This document shows positions 45,701-60,700 of a DNA stretch of 64,000 nt, in pieces. Position numbers and translations under genes: made by a program. How positions within the stretch are numbered: the stretch's first letter is position 1; the number at the start of each line of letters is the position of its first letter. Source of the DNA: Clavelina lepadiformis (lineage: Eukaryota; Chordata; Ascidiacea; Aplousobranchia; Clavelinidae); contig NC_135241.1 of the NCBI RefSeq assembly GCF_947623445.1, forward strand, positions 23,438,501-23,502,500, given 5' to 3'. Below the pieces are notes generated by a model. The model was not told where the DNA came from, did no database searches, and saw only the letters and a list, made by a program, of their open reading frames with translations.

Positions 45701-48700
45701 CGGCTTGGTTGTGGACGATCGTGGCCCCTTCCCTCATCGCTTTGAGCAAGAGGACGGACTGGGCGCTCCTGTAGGAATCCAAACCCTGGAAGATGGAAGT
45801 TTATTAAAGAACACCTGGGACCTGCCTACGCGCGGGTAAACCCAAATAAGTTAAAAAAGGTTTAAACAATCGAATTTTGATGAACGTAAACATCAGGTTA
45901 ACATAAACGGATGGTGAAAAATGACTTAGACAATTAGGTTTTTGGTGTAGAAGCCCAAGATGGGTTAGGTTAGGTTAAGTTAAGATGGGTTGGCGACGGT
46001 GAAACGAATGTATTTAATTATTGTCCTCACCACAGACCCTCTTACAAGACCTCCAAGGCAGTCAAAATGGGACGTAGAATCACATTTTAATAGGAACAAT
46101 AAATGAAGACCAGAGATGATAAAAATTATGAGAAGTCTCTCTACCTCTGCCGCCGTCATATTCCCAGTGCGAAGAAGCACATCGGCAAGCCTCGTTGTAC
46201 ATTCAGCCAGGCCGAGTACTGCTTTGGATGAGAGCTCGGTCTCCTCATCCAGTGATGACGTAGCATCTTCCAGCATGTGCTTGCTCTCATCGCTCGAGAT
46301 TCCATCCAGGACCGATCCCTGGAAGAGAAAGCAAAATTGTTGAACGTTGTAGAGCTTTAAAGGAATATAAACGTAAGAACATAGACATCAGAATACCATT
46401 GAGCATCCGTTTAAATCAGTTTGAATCGAGTTGCCATTAATATGGATCCAATTTAAAATTACGCTTTATGAGACCCGTTCATTTGGAGTCGAATCTTATC
46501 AAAGACCAGGGGAAGATGAACTTACCAGGATGAGGAAAAGAGCTTGCATCTCCACATCACTGCACGCTTCAGCCTCGGCGAGTCCTTCAGCGCAGTAGAG
46601 CTGGGCCTGAGAATGATCCAGAATCCCGGCGCTCTCTGACGCGTCATCGCCGATCTACAAGGGCAGGTGATGAAACCAAATCAATTTGCACTTTGACTCG
46701 GAAATAACCAGATAAAATTCTACGCGGAGTAAATTGTATACAAACCATAAGGAGCCATCTATGCTGCGCGAAGAACGATTTATTCGACAAAGCTTTTATC
46801 AACACTTATATGTAGTTTTTGCCTGGAGCTTGCTTCAATACATGAGTACATTATGACGTAACTACAGTATATCAAGTCATATCAAAGAAAATAAAGCGAC
46901 TTACCTTTCCAAGTCCTTTTAATTGGGTTGCGAGCGCTTGGCACAGTCTGTAACGGCAATCGAGCCAAAGCCTTGCGTTCAGGCGGCGTCTGTAATTTTG
47001 CTCCATAGCCTGGGAAAGTATGTTTGGTAACTTATGCGTGATAAAGCATGAGCGAGATCCTTAGGTTATGAAACATAGTGTAAAAAAAATATAGGGAGGA
47101 TATTGCACGTTCAAATTGTTGCTTCTTCCACAGCATTGCATTGTAAATAGAAATTTTCGGCCAAATCAAACTAATAGTAATCTAGCAGCTTCGGATAACA
47201 AACATCTTCAGGTATACATTTTACAGAAATAACACCGAGTCTATAACTCAAAGTGAAGCGCAATGATAACCTGATATGGATCCGGTTTCCGATGATCGCT
47301 TCCTGCTGTCTTGGACTCTTCGCTCTTCTTCCTTAGAGCCGACCTCAACTTGCGCGTTGTGTGGAGAGCTTGCTCCTCGAATAACTTGGAATCTTTCAGC
47401 ACTTTCAGTGCAGAGTGCGCATGCGCGGCACTCAACGTTGACAGCTGTATAAAGGTCAGGTGGGTTTACCCGGAGAACTTTTAACAAAACTTTTATATAA
47501 AAAAACGATCTTATGTGTTTATCTTATCTTGTCGCTGAAATGAGCAGGTTAAAGTGATATAATTCTGGTGAATCGCTGTTTACAGAATAAGTCAAATTTC
47601 AGGAATAGAACTACAACTGCTGCCGTAATGTTTGTAATATTTACAAATATTCATAAAAAACATGAACTAGTAACTAGCAACTAGTTACTAATGTTACTAG
47701 TTATTGTTTAGTGATGTTAACTAGTAACTAGTAAACATATTTAACGGCAGATACTACGCACGGAAAGTAGATTAGCTGATTAATAAACCTAGTCTAGAAA
47801 GTAGATAATTGATTAAACGATTTATTAACTACATTTGATCACAAATAAAATATGCAGGAAATTAACAATCAATCAATCAATCACATGACAGTAGCACCAA
47901 TAGCGAGAGTACAACAGGACATACATGAGGAGTTAAACTTTTTCAGCCTCACCTGTCTCTGTTGTTGAATCTCGGACTGCAAGCAATGTCCGTGAACCAG
48001 CAGCCAGAGCTCGGAAGGCGTCAGTTCTTCAGAAGATGATCCGAAAGTCTTTGTCATGGTGGAGGCAAGATTCTCTGCCACAGCCAATAGCATGCCTGGA
48101 AAAGCACGTGACAAAATTTACAACCAATCGTACGGACATAATTAATTTTCACAATGCACAGGTACACAAGATATCATATAAAAAAATATAAAGCAACGTA
48201 CTGGAAGATTAAAAAAGTATGACCGGTGGCCCCTAAAAAGCAGCTCCGTGTCATAACTCTAACAAATTTCGTTCAAATTAAACCTTTCAGCAGCTGTTGC
48301 CCCACCGGCCGGTCCCGATTGGTGAACAGCTTGTTGACGTATTTTGACGTAGAGGCCGCCGAGAAGGCGCTAAAATTGGATCTGACGTCATCGGCCATGT
48401 GAAAAGACGAGCGCCGACTTCCGGGACCTGGAAGCGATATGCTGGGAGCTCTGTTGTAAGTTCTGTTGGCGGGAAAAATGAAGAGAGCTCGAGTTACTGA
48501 TCATGCAAAGATATTAAACTTGCAAAAAACTGAAGTCAGAGCAGATGCAGACATTTTAATTGCAGACGTTTCGAGTGGAGACTCTACTTAATGTACATTT
48601 ACTCTGGCTTCGCATAACTCGCTCTCCCCAACATTTTGCTCATGGTTACGTCAAAGAAATATTAATAAACATACACGTAGCACGGAGACATTATTCAATT

Positions 48701-51700
48701 TTGCGAGTAGATCAAAGAGTTTTTAACACCATGGGTTTTAGTCTATTGTTCATTTCGGTTTGAGTCTGAACTTGCAAAGTGCCACCTGGAAAAATGAAAC
48801 CTTTACGAGAAATTACAAACCTGTGTTTAAGTTCGGCTTGCACATCCGGCGACACAAACTGGAGGTCATGTAAGGTCGGTTTCTGCGGCAACCGTGGAAT
48901 GCAATCAGCCAATTGCAACAGGAGTCTCGCCTGACCTAACGTGACCTCACACGTAAGGTGAGGACCGTATTGTGACGCAAGAATGCTCGAGACACGTTTG
49001 CTGGCGAGAACTTCCATGGCCTGGAAAGAAAAAGGCAAACATGTAAAATAATAAAACAACATTCAAAAACACAAAAACAAGTGACATGGGAAAACGATCC
49101 ACATATATTGATCCTAAACTAAATTTTAATAAATCACTATCAAAACAAACAAAAAGAAAACAATAAACAAATAATGTAGGTAAATGGTTCGCAATGAATT
49201 TCTCCCACAATGTTTTCATCTTGAACCGAATTTAAAAAAATTATCAAACCGAACGTGGAAAATATTTCTCAGATTTTTGAAAATTAATTATCATTTTATT
49301 AAATGGAAACACCAACAAACCTTTAAATTCTCAGTGTTATCGACAGGCTTGCTGCAATCATACGACACAGTGGGTGGCTGGGTTTCGGGGGCGCAGTACG
49401 ACACGTCAGAAGAATGGGGCAAACGGACCCCATAAAGAAGACAAATTGCGTCCGAAGTCGCTTCTTTGAACATCCGGAGGTCGATGAGAGCTTGGAGTTT
49501 GAGACAACGGCACTGGACGGAGCGTTGGACATCCCTGAAAAGGTTGCGGGTTGAAATTTCGAGTTATTTTGCACGCCGAGATGATAAAATGCACGTTATA
49601 ATACCATCAACCTTTCACTTGGAATTAGCTTGTTTGACTGTATTAGTTTTACAATTACTAGGTCGGAAATAGCAAACACAAAACGCATAACTGTCAATCA
49701 ACCAACATCGAACTACAACATAGATGTTTAACGCAAATCATGAGTTATTATTGAAACGTATCATGGATTCATGAAACTGGAACCACCAAGAAAAATAATC
49801 TCAGTAACTGGACTGGGTGTGCAGCTTACGCAGCTCTCCCAGGTACTTGCCTGCATAAGAAGGTTGCAAGGTACTGATAGAAAGCGAGGGCTGGAAGGGC
49901 CTGCAAGGAATACTTGAAGCTAACCAGAGTATCAGAGAGCCAGTGGAGTGAGGCAACCATGGTCTGAAGATCGCATCTGAATCGATCAGAGAAGAGTTCG
50001 ATCCCGTCCAATAAACTGTAGGCTTGGACGTGCTTTGATAAATCTTTGCCTCTGTGGTGGTTTTAGAGTAAAAAGCGTTTTGTCATTTCTCATTAAAATT
50101 AACACTTTCTATCTAAATTTCAACGATTATATTAGACCTTCAAACGTTAGCTATGTTACCGTTATCTAGGAATAGTTGCTTTAATATTTTCTCATACAAG
50201 ACGTGGAGTTATTATGATGTAAGACCTAAACATAACTCACTTTAATCTTGAAGATCCAGTCTGAAGTGAGGGTTCGGCATTAGACGGCATTATTTCATAG
50301 GAGGCGTAATCGAAGTCAGCCGTCGGATGCGGAAGCGATGATCGAAAGATGGCTCGGACTAATTCGGCTCCGAGGAGAGCGCAATTCTTCTTCGTTGCAA
50401 CATCCGAAGCGGTAAATTCTCCTGAAAATCAAATATGATCATATCAGATCGGGTTCTTTACCCTTGGATTAAGACAGGCAATTCTCGCAATATTTCTGGG
50501 CAATGTTTCCTAACTACTTTAATAAAAGTGACCACGATAAAGAACTTAAGAGAAGTTACAACGTAAAAGAGAGACTGTAAATCCAAAGAGACCCACCTAT
50601 CCTGCATGAGAGAGAAATAGCAAGCAAACATCCCCATATACCACATTTTGAAAGGAGTTCGGCAGGAATATTATCCGTGTCTTTGATTGTTTTCTTCCAG
50701 TGCTCAAGACTGTCTTTGACTCGGAATATCTGAAAAACAAAACTTTTCTTTCAAAAGCGACTCTCCACATACACATGCGTTGTGTTACCCTTAACATGAG
50801 AGAAGGCATACCGTACATATACAGTATACCAGAATAATCCCACTACACAAGAGACAGCAGTACAAAAATAAGATTTGTCAATATTTGCGACATTTTCAGA
50901 TAACTTTGACAATTAAGGCATTTGTATTGAATAAAATTGAAAAATTAAAGGGTTCTAGTTACGGGATCACTCGAACTTTGGCATCAAGGTGGATTAAGGC
51001 ACCCAATGATGGTTAAAATCGATTTTTGTAGCTTAGTTAAAAACTTCAGCCGGACAAGTTAAACAGAGACGTTCTTACCTGATCAAGCGCATGCGTCCAC
51101 CACTTATGAGATGCTTTCACATTTCCTTGATGCCAGTAGAGCGACGCGACCTCATTGGAAGCTTGTGCCACTAATTCGCGCTCTCCATGCGATTCTAACA
51201 ACTCTATGGTCCTGTATCGTATAATACATGGAGGTTCTTTAGCATTGGCAAGTAATAGCATACTGATGATGAACACATACATATTTTTGTGATCATTTCC
51301 TTGGTTTAAATCAGCGGTTTCCAAAATCGCGATTTATCAAAATAACTGCAAAGGGTCCACCAGGCAAAAGTTTTAGAAAAGTTTGGGAACCGCTGGTTTA
51401 AATGCTCAAAAAAATGAAGTTCTAAACTTCATGTTGAGACAATTACAGAAACTTGCATCTTGCAATGAAAGACAAGTAGCCTACTACTACTCCTTGTACC
51501 TGTTGTATGACTGGATCACGGTGGAAAGCTGGGACGATGCGACGGTCTCCAGGACGGAAGTTGATGTGAAGTCGAAATTAGTAATGTCTGGAGGAGCTGT
51601 GGATTGTGGTTCACCCTGATTCATCGTGAATTCAACGACAGAACTGGATGAACCCAGCCTAAGAGCAAAAAATCAATCACTAAGTATCGGCAATGTACGA

Positions 51701-54700
51701 GTGTGTCCGTGTACTATGCTGATGTGATGAGAAGCTACAGCCGTGTATACCTTCTGTCAAGTACAGTGCAATGCTTTGACCCATTTACCTAAGTTTGACA
51801 ATCAACTTTGATTAGCACAGGGTCAGGAAAATGTTTTCATTTCATGACTGCTCGGTGCTTACGTATGTATCATGTTATCATGTATCATGTACGTGTATCA
51901 TGAAAAGATAGAATAGTTCCAGCATGAACATAGCATACTTTGCACTTGCTTTCCTTGACCGGATCACAGTGTTATGCTGGGAGGCAAGGTAGATGACAAA
52001 GAGACGCCTGGAATGCTGCAAGGCTCGAGATATGTACTGCGACTTTGACACAGCCACTCTCAACTGCTCCATGCTAAACATTGTATAATGTAGCTGACGT
52101 TTTACAAACTGTTGTTTACCTGTTGATATGCTATGAATATTTAAACCAACGTAAAAATTTCCAATTATGTTTTTCCCAAAATTCCAATTTTACATATTTA
52201 ACTGTTTTTCTCAACTCAATTAAAACAACACTCGAAGTATTTCTCTTCTTAACGTTTTTAAAACAAATTCATTATGATGTCACAAACCTGTGATCAGGAT
52301 CAAAAGGAACAGAGGAGAGCGCGAGAGCTCTCTTTCCTCCTCCATAGACATCGTGCGATGCAGGATCGATGAATCCTCCAACAGCCACTGGTGAAGAGGC
52401 GTTGCTATTCACACCCACTTTCAACATGTACTTGAGGTAGTCCCTGTGTTAGGAGCAGAATATTGGCAAGAGCAAGAGAATGGGAAGCATAAAGATCAGA
52501 GCAAGAGTATCTGTGTTTTCGATTCGTATAACTCTATATTACCATACTGTGAAGAGAAAAGGTGGATTTTGAGAATCTGCAAAATGTTCTCGTAAGTACT
52601 CTTAGACTCGGGCAATGAGACTGTCGTGTCATTTCGTTAAATATCAGAAACGAACAAACATTTTGTAAAACTCGTAGAATAAAGCGCAATGGCGCACAAT
52701 TTTTTGCGCGAACATTTGAAAAGATCTAGTAAATACTAACAACGTAGTCGTAACCACACGAGCCAGAGCTATAAGACCACCCACCGGTTTGACACTTTTT
52801 TTTTATTAATCTGAGTCGCAGCTTCAATAAAATGTCTCTGGGGGTGGTTCTCGCCATCGTACGACGAGATTCGGGCGTTGATCTTAGACTGGGCGTGGAT
52901 AAGGACGGGGGCGACCGCGTCGAGGTACCGGTCGTGGCTTATTGCTGAAAATCTCAGGCAGAGATCGATCAATTGCTCCCATCTATGAAAGCAAGGTTTA
53001 TTGCTTATACATGAGGAGTTTCAATTGAAGTGTCATCTTATCGAACAGCATTACTTCATAAAACAGCTGAATAACATTTATGGGATGAAGTAAAAGATAT
53101 AGTGCTGTTAGGGTTTGTCAAACTGCGCAAATATTAAATTCCCAAAACTTGAAGGTACATTCACTACAAGAAGACAGCACTTGGTGTACACAATACATAT
53201 AGAATGACAGCGTTTAAGAGGGCTGATGAGAACGTGAGAAGCAGTGTTCTTTGCGTGACTGAAGTTCTTATTTTACAGACAACTCAGTACCTGGTCTCAA
53301 AATGTAGAAGTTGAATCGCTTGGAAAGCAATTTTCTTGATCAAAATTGGGTCGATACTGGTCGAGTCGTCCAAGTGCTCCTCAAACTTCAGGGATGATCC
53401 TCCCTTGACATCTGTTGCGTCCCCAGTGACGCTCTGCACTGGCCACTCGTCACTGGTGCTTTTTTCTTGGCTTTCCAGTACCATGTCCATTAATAAATCA
53501 GCTGCTGTGCTCACAGCTTTCCACACTAACGATCTAATGCAGAAAGAAATTGTTTTCTGCTCGAATTCTTTCACACCATTGCTGAGAAAAATTATTTTTG
53601 CGAGAAAATTTTCGGTTTGTTTTGGTTCCACCAAAAAATATTATCGCAAATTTTGAAACTCTTACGCAATTAAGAAAAACTATATTGCACAGAAAATAGG
53701 ACCTCAGAAAACATTGAAATTTCCGGAATAAACAAACAAAATGTATGGCTGCAAAATATTTTTGATTTTACCTAAGTTGATTGACGTTAAAAACAGATTC
53801 TCCCTCATCCGAAGTGCACTGGAGCATGACCATCAGACATGAGTAAAGCGACCTAGCCACGTTCTGTAGCAAAGACCAATGTTTGCCCCGATGAGCCAGC
53901 ACAAGAGCGCGTTGAAAACTCAACATTGAAACCTTTGAAACAAACCAAACATCCATTAATATGGTCTTTTAATCCCGGCTTTAATATGTTATTGTATTAT
54001 TCAAGTGTTCTGTACAGCTTGGGACCTTTAGGGTATCCATAATAGCAGGAGACTGTACAGCTGCCACCTCTGGATCCACGGTGTGCATCGACATAATGGA
54101 AATAGGGGAATTTGTGTGTTGGGTCCGGGGGGTCTCAAACCCTTTTGTTCCCAATTCATCTGGGGTTCGATGGACGGGTGGTGGAATGGGCTCGGCAACT
54201 TTTTTTTAAAAGAATATTATTAACATAGAAATAACAATTGAACATTTAAAATAAAATGACAAAAAAGAAGTCAAGATGTTGTGAATATTTAACTACTGTT
54301 TATTTCAGGATTACGTCATGATTATGTCATACAAGTTATTGTTAATTCCTTATCAATAAGGTGTCCTTTATGTAAGGATTATTTCATAACAACAAGAAAG
54401 ACAAATCCCACTAAAAAAACTATTAACCAAACAGAACAAAGAAAATAAACAGGATAAAATCGTAAAAGAATATAAACCCAGTGACGTGGTGACGGCAAGG
54501 TAAGCAGCTTTCTCTAATGCCCTAATATGGTCATCCTGTCCATCTGACGTGTTTGGGTCACCAGTTTGGCGCGTGCCGTCGTTCCAGCCAACCACTAACG
54601 TACCACTGGTCTCATAAGACCACCATTCCTGTTAAGACATGAGTCTTGAAGTAATAAAGTCCGTAAACAATAAAAATAAACATCATAAAATAAAAGGTTT

Positions 54701-57700
54701 ATTTTTAGGCTGTCACTATTTCACCAGGAAAAAATAATTCGCTCAAAGCTATTCTATCAGTATCTTATTAACCTAATTAAACGGACAGTACAGTACAGTT
54801 CAATTCACAGGACAGTAACCTAAACCTAACCGAAATCTAACTTCAATCAAACTGTAATAAGCTAAGATCAACTTTCGCATGCCAATTCTCCTTACCTACC
54901 CGGCTATCTTTAACAACAGGCTGCGAGACCGACTCATGGTGTAATACTTACAGATGTAAGTTTCATTATTTTACCAGACCGAAATGTTGACATTAACTCC
55001 AGCCACGGGATATTTTTATCAAAAAAGTCCTAGAATCTTTAAGTTTAATTTTCAGAAGCACTCACTTGATCGAGGGAATAGAACATTCCAGAAGTGGGCA
55101 CTTTCGCGCCACGAAGTTGGTTCCGTCCTTTTATCTTGCCCAGAAACACGTTATAATGCAGCAGCCCCACCAAGTGGTTAAATTCTGCACGCCAGGTCAT
55201 CTCTTCGGTTGTTATCTTGGTCATAACGTGAGAAGTTAAAGGAAATTAGCGGACATTTCAACAACAAGTTTAGCAGATATTTGGTCACTAGTTAAACCTT
55301 GGACAGGCGCTGTTTATCTACTGCCCTTGAACTAAAAAAATTAAACTAAAAAAAATTTAACAAAGTTTAACAAAAAAACTAAACCAATGTCATAAAAAAA
55401 CTCACTTACGTCAAAACAAACTCAGATTTAACAAACTAAAACGATTTATTCTTGTAGGATAAACGTCAGTTGAATTATTTTTTTAATCTTCGAAATGAAC
55501 AAGATACGAAACCTTTTTAAGCCTCTTTCGTTTAAGTCCGTTCCTGTAGAAATTCAAGAGGTTTTTCTCGAGTGTGAAGAGAGCTCGCTTTTCACGCTCC
55601 TCTTGCTCCTCGTTGCTCGCTATTGCTCCGCTTTTCCTTCTTAAAAATTTCTTCTGCTTTTCCCTGGTATACGAAGCAAAATAAGCCAACCCACGCAAGT
55701 GCACCACCTTCTATGTGCAACAATTATATAGGTCACAGAAAGGGTTAAGTTTTTCAAGCCAACACAAGCACTAAGTGTAGCAATCAAAATTTCTTATGTA
55801 TATTTTATTACGTAATGGAGACTTTAAAAAGGATGAACAGATGAAAAAAAACAGCTACAAGTAAATTACAAAATTAGGTTAAAATTTTCAACATCTTAAG
55901 AAGAAAATTAAGGGAGATATTCAACACGAGATAGATCTATGAATATCTTCAACCACATCCAAATACCAGCACCCACTTCTGCTTGGACTTGATTGCCGCG
56001 TTTTTCTTGTTTTTCTTCGGATCTTTCGAGTACTCAGCAACAGCGGCCGCATACTTTCTCGCTTCTTCGCCCCTTACAGCGACACCTCCCGGTTGCTTAG
56101 ATACAAGCGTATTATTGATGGAGAGCACATCGTTCCTCTTGTGCAGGTGGGAGAGAACTTCATTTGACCATTCGATTCCGAGGTCGATTTGGTGGAGTCT
56201 TAGCGCCTTTCGTAGAACCTGTTTCAATGGGATACTTGAAAACATAAAGTCGTCAAAAATGCTAAAAATGGTTTGAAACTATTTCGTGAAATAAAAAAAA
56301 GAACGAACTTCAGCAGAATGTTTTACATAAAGACATGTTTCTATTTAAACAACATGTGAAAAACATTGACTTACAAACACGAAGAACTCCAGGAATCTGG
56401 TTCGTCGTCTGAATTTCCCCAACTCTCGATACGCGACAATTGGCTTCATCTTGGAAAGGCGAGCAAGAACCTGGCTCGGATCTTCAGAGCCAGTCAGCTC
56501 ATCAGCGGCTCGATTCTCTCGTGCCAGTTCGGCCAATCTTCCCTCCAAAGCTGCAAGCTCCAGATTTGAAATGACCTCAACTGGAGGAGGGACCTTGCGA
56601 GATCTGTGGGGGTGAAGATAAATAAGAGGCAAGGTATTGGGTCCCACCAACTAAATGCTGCCCAATTCATAAAACTTTCATGTTCTTACTTATTGTTCCT
56701 TTTAAGGCTGGTGCTTGGTGGTTCTTCTGGGACTTCCCCGCCTCCTCCACTCCCCTGGTCAGCTCGAAGAAGTTGCTTTCCGTTATCGATTGTAGAGAGA
56801 GCAACTTGGGACTTGCCATGAGCCTTCGAGAACTGCGTGAATTTTATTGAGAATATCGGCGTTTAACAACATACATAAAACAATATGAAAATATAACTGA
56901 CACATAGAACTCGACAAACAAATCAAAGACTGAGCCTACGAGAGCAAATAAGACACGAAGCAGACCACAAGGCAAAGGCAGAAAAACTCAATCCAGTTGT
57001 TGCTGACTGGCAGCCCACCTTAGCGATGTAATTCGTGAGAACTGCAATCATGTGATGAAGTGATTCAGTGACCGCCGTCGATCTTTTTTGTTTTAACACG
57101 TTGCTGATTTCCTGCAGCGCTGAATGACAGCAACCGGCAACCTGCGAATATAGAGTTGAAATTTACCAATCCTACATACATTATTGCAGGCAATTCTATA
57201 TCTTTATCGCTTATCTCTCTCTCTCTCTTTTAAAATGAGCGGTACATCATTAAATCTATTGGCATATAGTAGGTAACGATATGCCAATACAGTGAGCTAT
57301 TTCAGTCATTGTAAGTTTTCCTATAACTTTTTTAATACAGCATATTCTGCAGTAATAACGAAGTAATAAAGCTTGCGTTTTCTTATGAACACCACTCACC
57401 TGCAAAACTGGCAAAGACGAAATGTCGGCTTGTATTATTGGTGCAATGAGGCCATAACATTGAACAACGGCCTGCAGTAACGACGATGCATCATTTAACC
57501 ACCCTGCTATCTCCATGGCAACCAACAGCCGCTCGCATTCAAGCAGCCGCGCAATTTGGCCTGAAAAATACCAATTCTTTGAGTTGAACAAACAGCAAAC
57601 ACAGGGTAACATTCCATAAGTTTTTACTCACCGGGTAGCAGAGGTCCACTGTCCGATAGCTGATCACAGTAGAGACGGCCATCCTGAACTGCTGCGTCAA

Positions 57701-60700
57701 CGGCGACAAAAACTGACGTCAAAGCATGACGCAGCAAAACAGGTGAGGTCTCTGAAGCAATGTCATGACTGAGATGATGGGTGGTGAGTTGGAAATCGCT
57801 TCTTGATGTACTTGTCCAGATTTCTTTCGGAGGTTCTGTCGGTTTCACAACGAAATGATCCCACAAGACCGTACAAGCTTGTTCGGATAATTTTAGTGCA
57901 CCAAGCTTGTAGCTAATCTGCAACCACAAAAGGAACAATGACACAGCGAACCAGAAAATATAAGTTTTTTGGTACATACTAAGGAACACGTAATTGGCAT
58001 GCGTGGTAGTACAGTAGAATTCGCGTATATCGATACCTCAAGGGGATGAAGAAAAAGTGTCGATATAGACGAATTAATAAAAATTGTTCCGAAATTCCGG
58101 TTTTAGTTCAATGTAAGGGCCTGGTAAGGGTTAAATGTGTACTCCAATCAGCACTGCCGCTTAATCTTATGTTTCCGCGTACACTACGACAAAGAACAAC
58201 ACAAACAAGATCGTGAAAAACAATGGTAGTTGTATTTACACGTAATACGCACGCAGACGGTACTGATGCGGAGCAATATAGCGTTACTACAGTAAGGTAC
58301 AGTGCAGTATTTACTTCCTTGCAAAAAAATAGCTAATTTTTTCTGTTTTGTTTTTGCGACAACTTTGTTCAACACATGTTGCTGAATTTTTGTTAGCGAA
58401 TGTAAGACGAATATTTCGACGGTAATTACGTCAAATACGACTAGGCAACCTAAACCGTCATCTGATAACGTCATAAAGTCGTAAGTGGGATTACGTCCCG
58501 GAGTGAAAAGAAGACCTACAACTGTCTCTATAAACGAACAAAATGATCTGGCGAACTGTCGATATAGCCGAAGTCGATATAGGCGAGTTCTACTGTAGTA
58601 GCAGCTGTGAAAGTGAAGTAAGTTTAGAATTACCACCATGCCGGCAACGATTTTCAGGCAAAAGTGTTACGCGATAGGTTTATCATTTTAACTTGACACA
58701 AATTGAGTACCGGGGACTGCATGGTGGACATTAACATTTTAAATCAAAACCAAGTCCAATTAATAACCACATTTTGGTCCGTACCTGTGCCAAATGTCCC
58801 CATGTTGTCAGAATAGAAAGCGGATGGCTTGCAACTACGGAATGTCCTGTTTTTCCCACGGAACCGCCGACCAACTTTCCGTCAGAGGTATAAGCGGCCA
58901 CAGCGAACAGATACCTCTGGTTGGCTTCCAAGCCGCTGACCCTGAGGATGCAATCGTTGTTTGCTGGCACCTCTTCTCCTGTGCCTGGACATGAACCAAG
59001 ATTTTCAATGGGAGTTGTAACTTAGCAATCATTAATACAAAAATAAAGAAATGAAATAGATCAGAATACTATGTTATATTGAAGTATAGGTTGACGTGGT
59101 ACCACTGTCATAAGTAGGCAATGTGTACGGAAGTTAGATATGCTTTAAACCTTTTTTGGCATTAAGTTAGATTTTAATAGAGAGAGTTAAACTTAAAAAC
59201 TAGTTAAATATACCTGGAAGAAAGTAGTCGTTAAGCCTGACTTTAACATTGGGGCCAGCAGCCAATCTACCAAAAATACGATACCAAGCTACCTGCAATG
59301 TAGCAAAGTTTGTACACAATTGCACTTTTATAGGTTTGTATAGACCAGGGATGTCCAACCTGCGGTCCGCGGGCCACAGTGCGGCCCGCTAGTCATTTTC
59401 ACTCCAAAAGTATGTACTTTATGTACCCATTTTTCTTGAAATTTAATAGGTTCTGCGGCCCATTGAATTATTTCAACTGACAATGCGGCCCACTATAATA
59501 AAAGGTTGGACATCCCTGGTATAGACTGTCAAAAGCCAGATTAATAAAATTTAATTCAAAACTGTAAAAATTCAAGCCTTGTCAACACTGCTCTATGCCA
59601 AATAATGAAACATACAGCAGCACTCTGTAATATTGCAAAGCACTGACCTGGGATGAGTCTGGTTCAAAGGGGGCGGGCTTAAAAGTCATCGTTGTGTCTG
59701 ACCTCGAGAGCAAGATGGGAGGGGGCGGTACGTGGGCGTGGTCAACGCCGTGGTAGGGATTGTTCAAGCGGAGCCAACTGTCTTCAAACAATCTGATAAA
59801 AGAAATGAAAACCAATAATACTTTGATTCCTGAGTTAAACATCATTCGCAGAAGAAACAAAACTTTAGAAACAATAAAAATTGTAAACCAGAAATATTTT
59901 CTACCAATTTAGCTGCTTTGCTTCTACTCGTAGCAACATGTACAGACAAACCCAAACACGTATATCAAACCTTTTCTCTTCTTTTTGTGCTTTTTGAATA
60001 GTCGCTGCAGCTTGGGTCAATAATTTCTCAATTTTGGGATCTCCCAAAGGAAGTTGATCTGCTTTCTGCATGAAGAAGATTGCTCTCGACAGGAGCGAGC
60101 CTCCGACCAATTCTTTTACATTCGCTTCAGTGAGCACAGTTGCCTCCCTAAATCCAAGGCCTTCTTGTAATATCTTTGCAACTTTATATGTGTAATGGCA
60201 TGCTATGTGACAATCTTTGTGGTTTAGTGTCAGAACCTTTATCCTGGGGCTGAGATAAGTTTTTGCTCAACTTAAACTCGGCAATGATTTTTCATCACTC
60301 GAAACCTGATCGAGCTTAATAGCACAGATTTTGCAAGAGCATTTCTGTGTTTTTATTTTTCCCAGTGTTCGAGAAGAAAAAAATCGAGATGAAAATGAAA
60401 AAAGTGCAGAACCAAAACGCATTAATGGCAACTTACATCGATGTGAATCTGCTGGTTGAACCACCAATCGTGCTTGTATTTGGAACTGCTTGTTTCCGCG
60501 ACGTGTTTACTGATTGATCCACCAACTTCAACGCAATCCTATGATGTACCACCAACATCTCAACGTGCAGGTCACAGATTAATGTGTCTGACATCGACAT
60601 CATGTTATCCACGACCTAAAGGTACACCAATCATGTTGGCACTTATATTTTAATAATCGAAAACATTTGCAATTGTATATAACTAATGTTTGTAAACTAA

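Noticed and set aside
45959..45988. Telomere-like TTAGG repeat as an interstitial telomere
   Set aside because: Only two clean units; chance or simple-sequence drift is enough.
47865..47882. Repeated atcaatca units as a CRISPR-like or regulatory array
   Set aside because: A four-copy 4-bp microsatellite only, and the genome is eukaryotic.
58184..58639. 151-aa minus-strand open frame as a gene
   Set aside because: It lies largely inside the pogo/Tigger-like element within a CFAP54 intron, has no recognisable domain and runs past the element's end.
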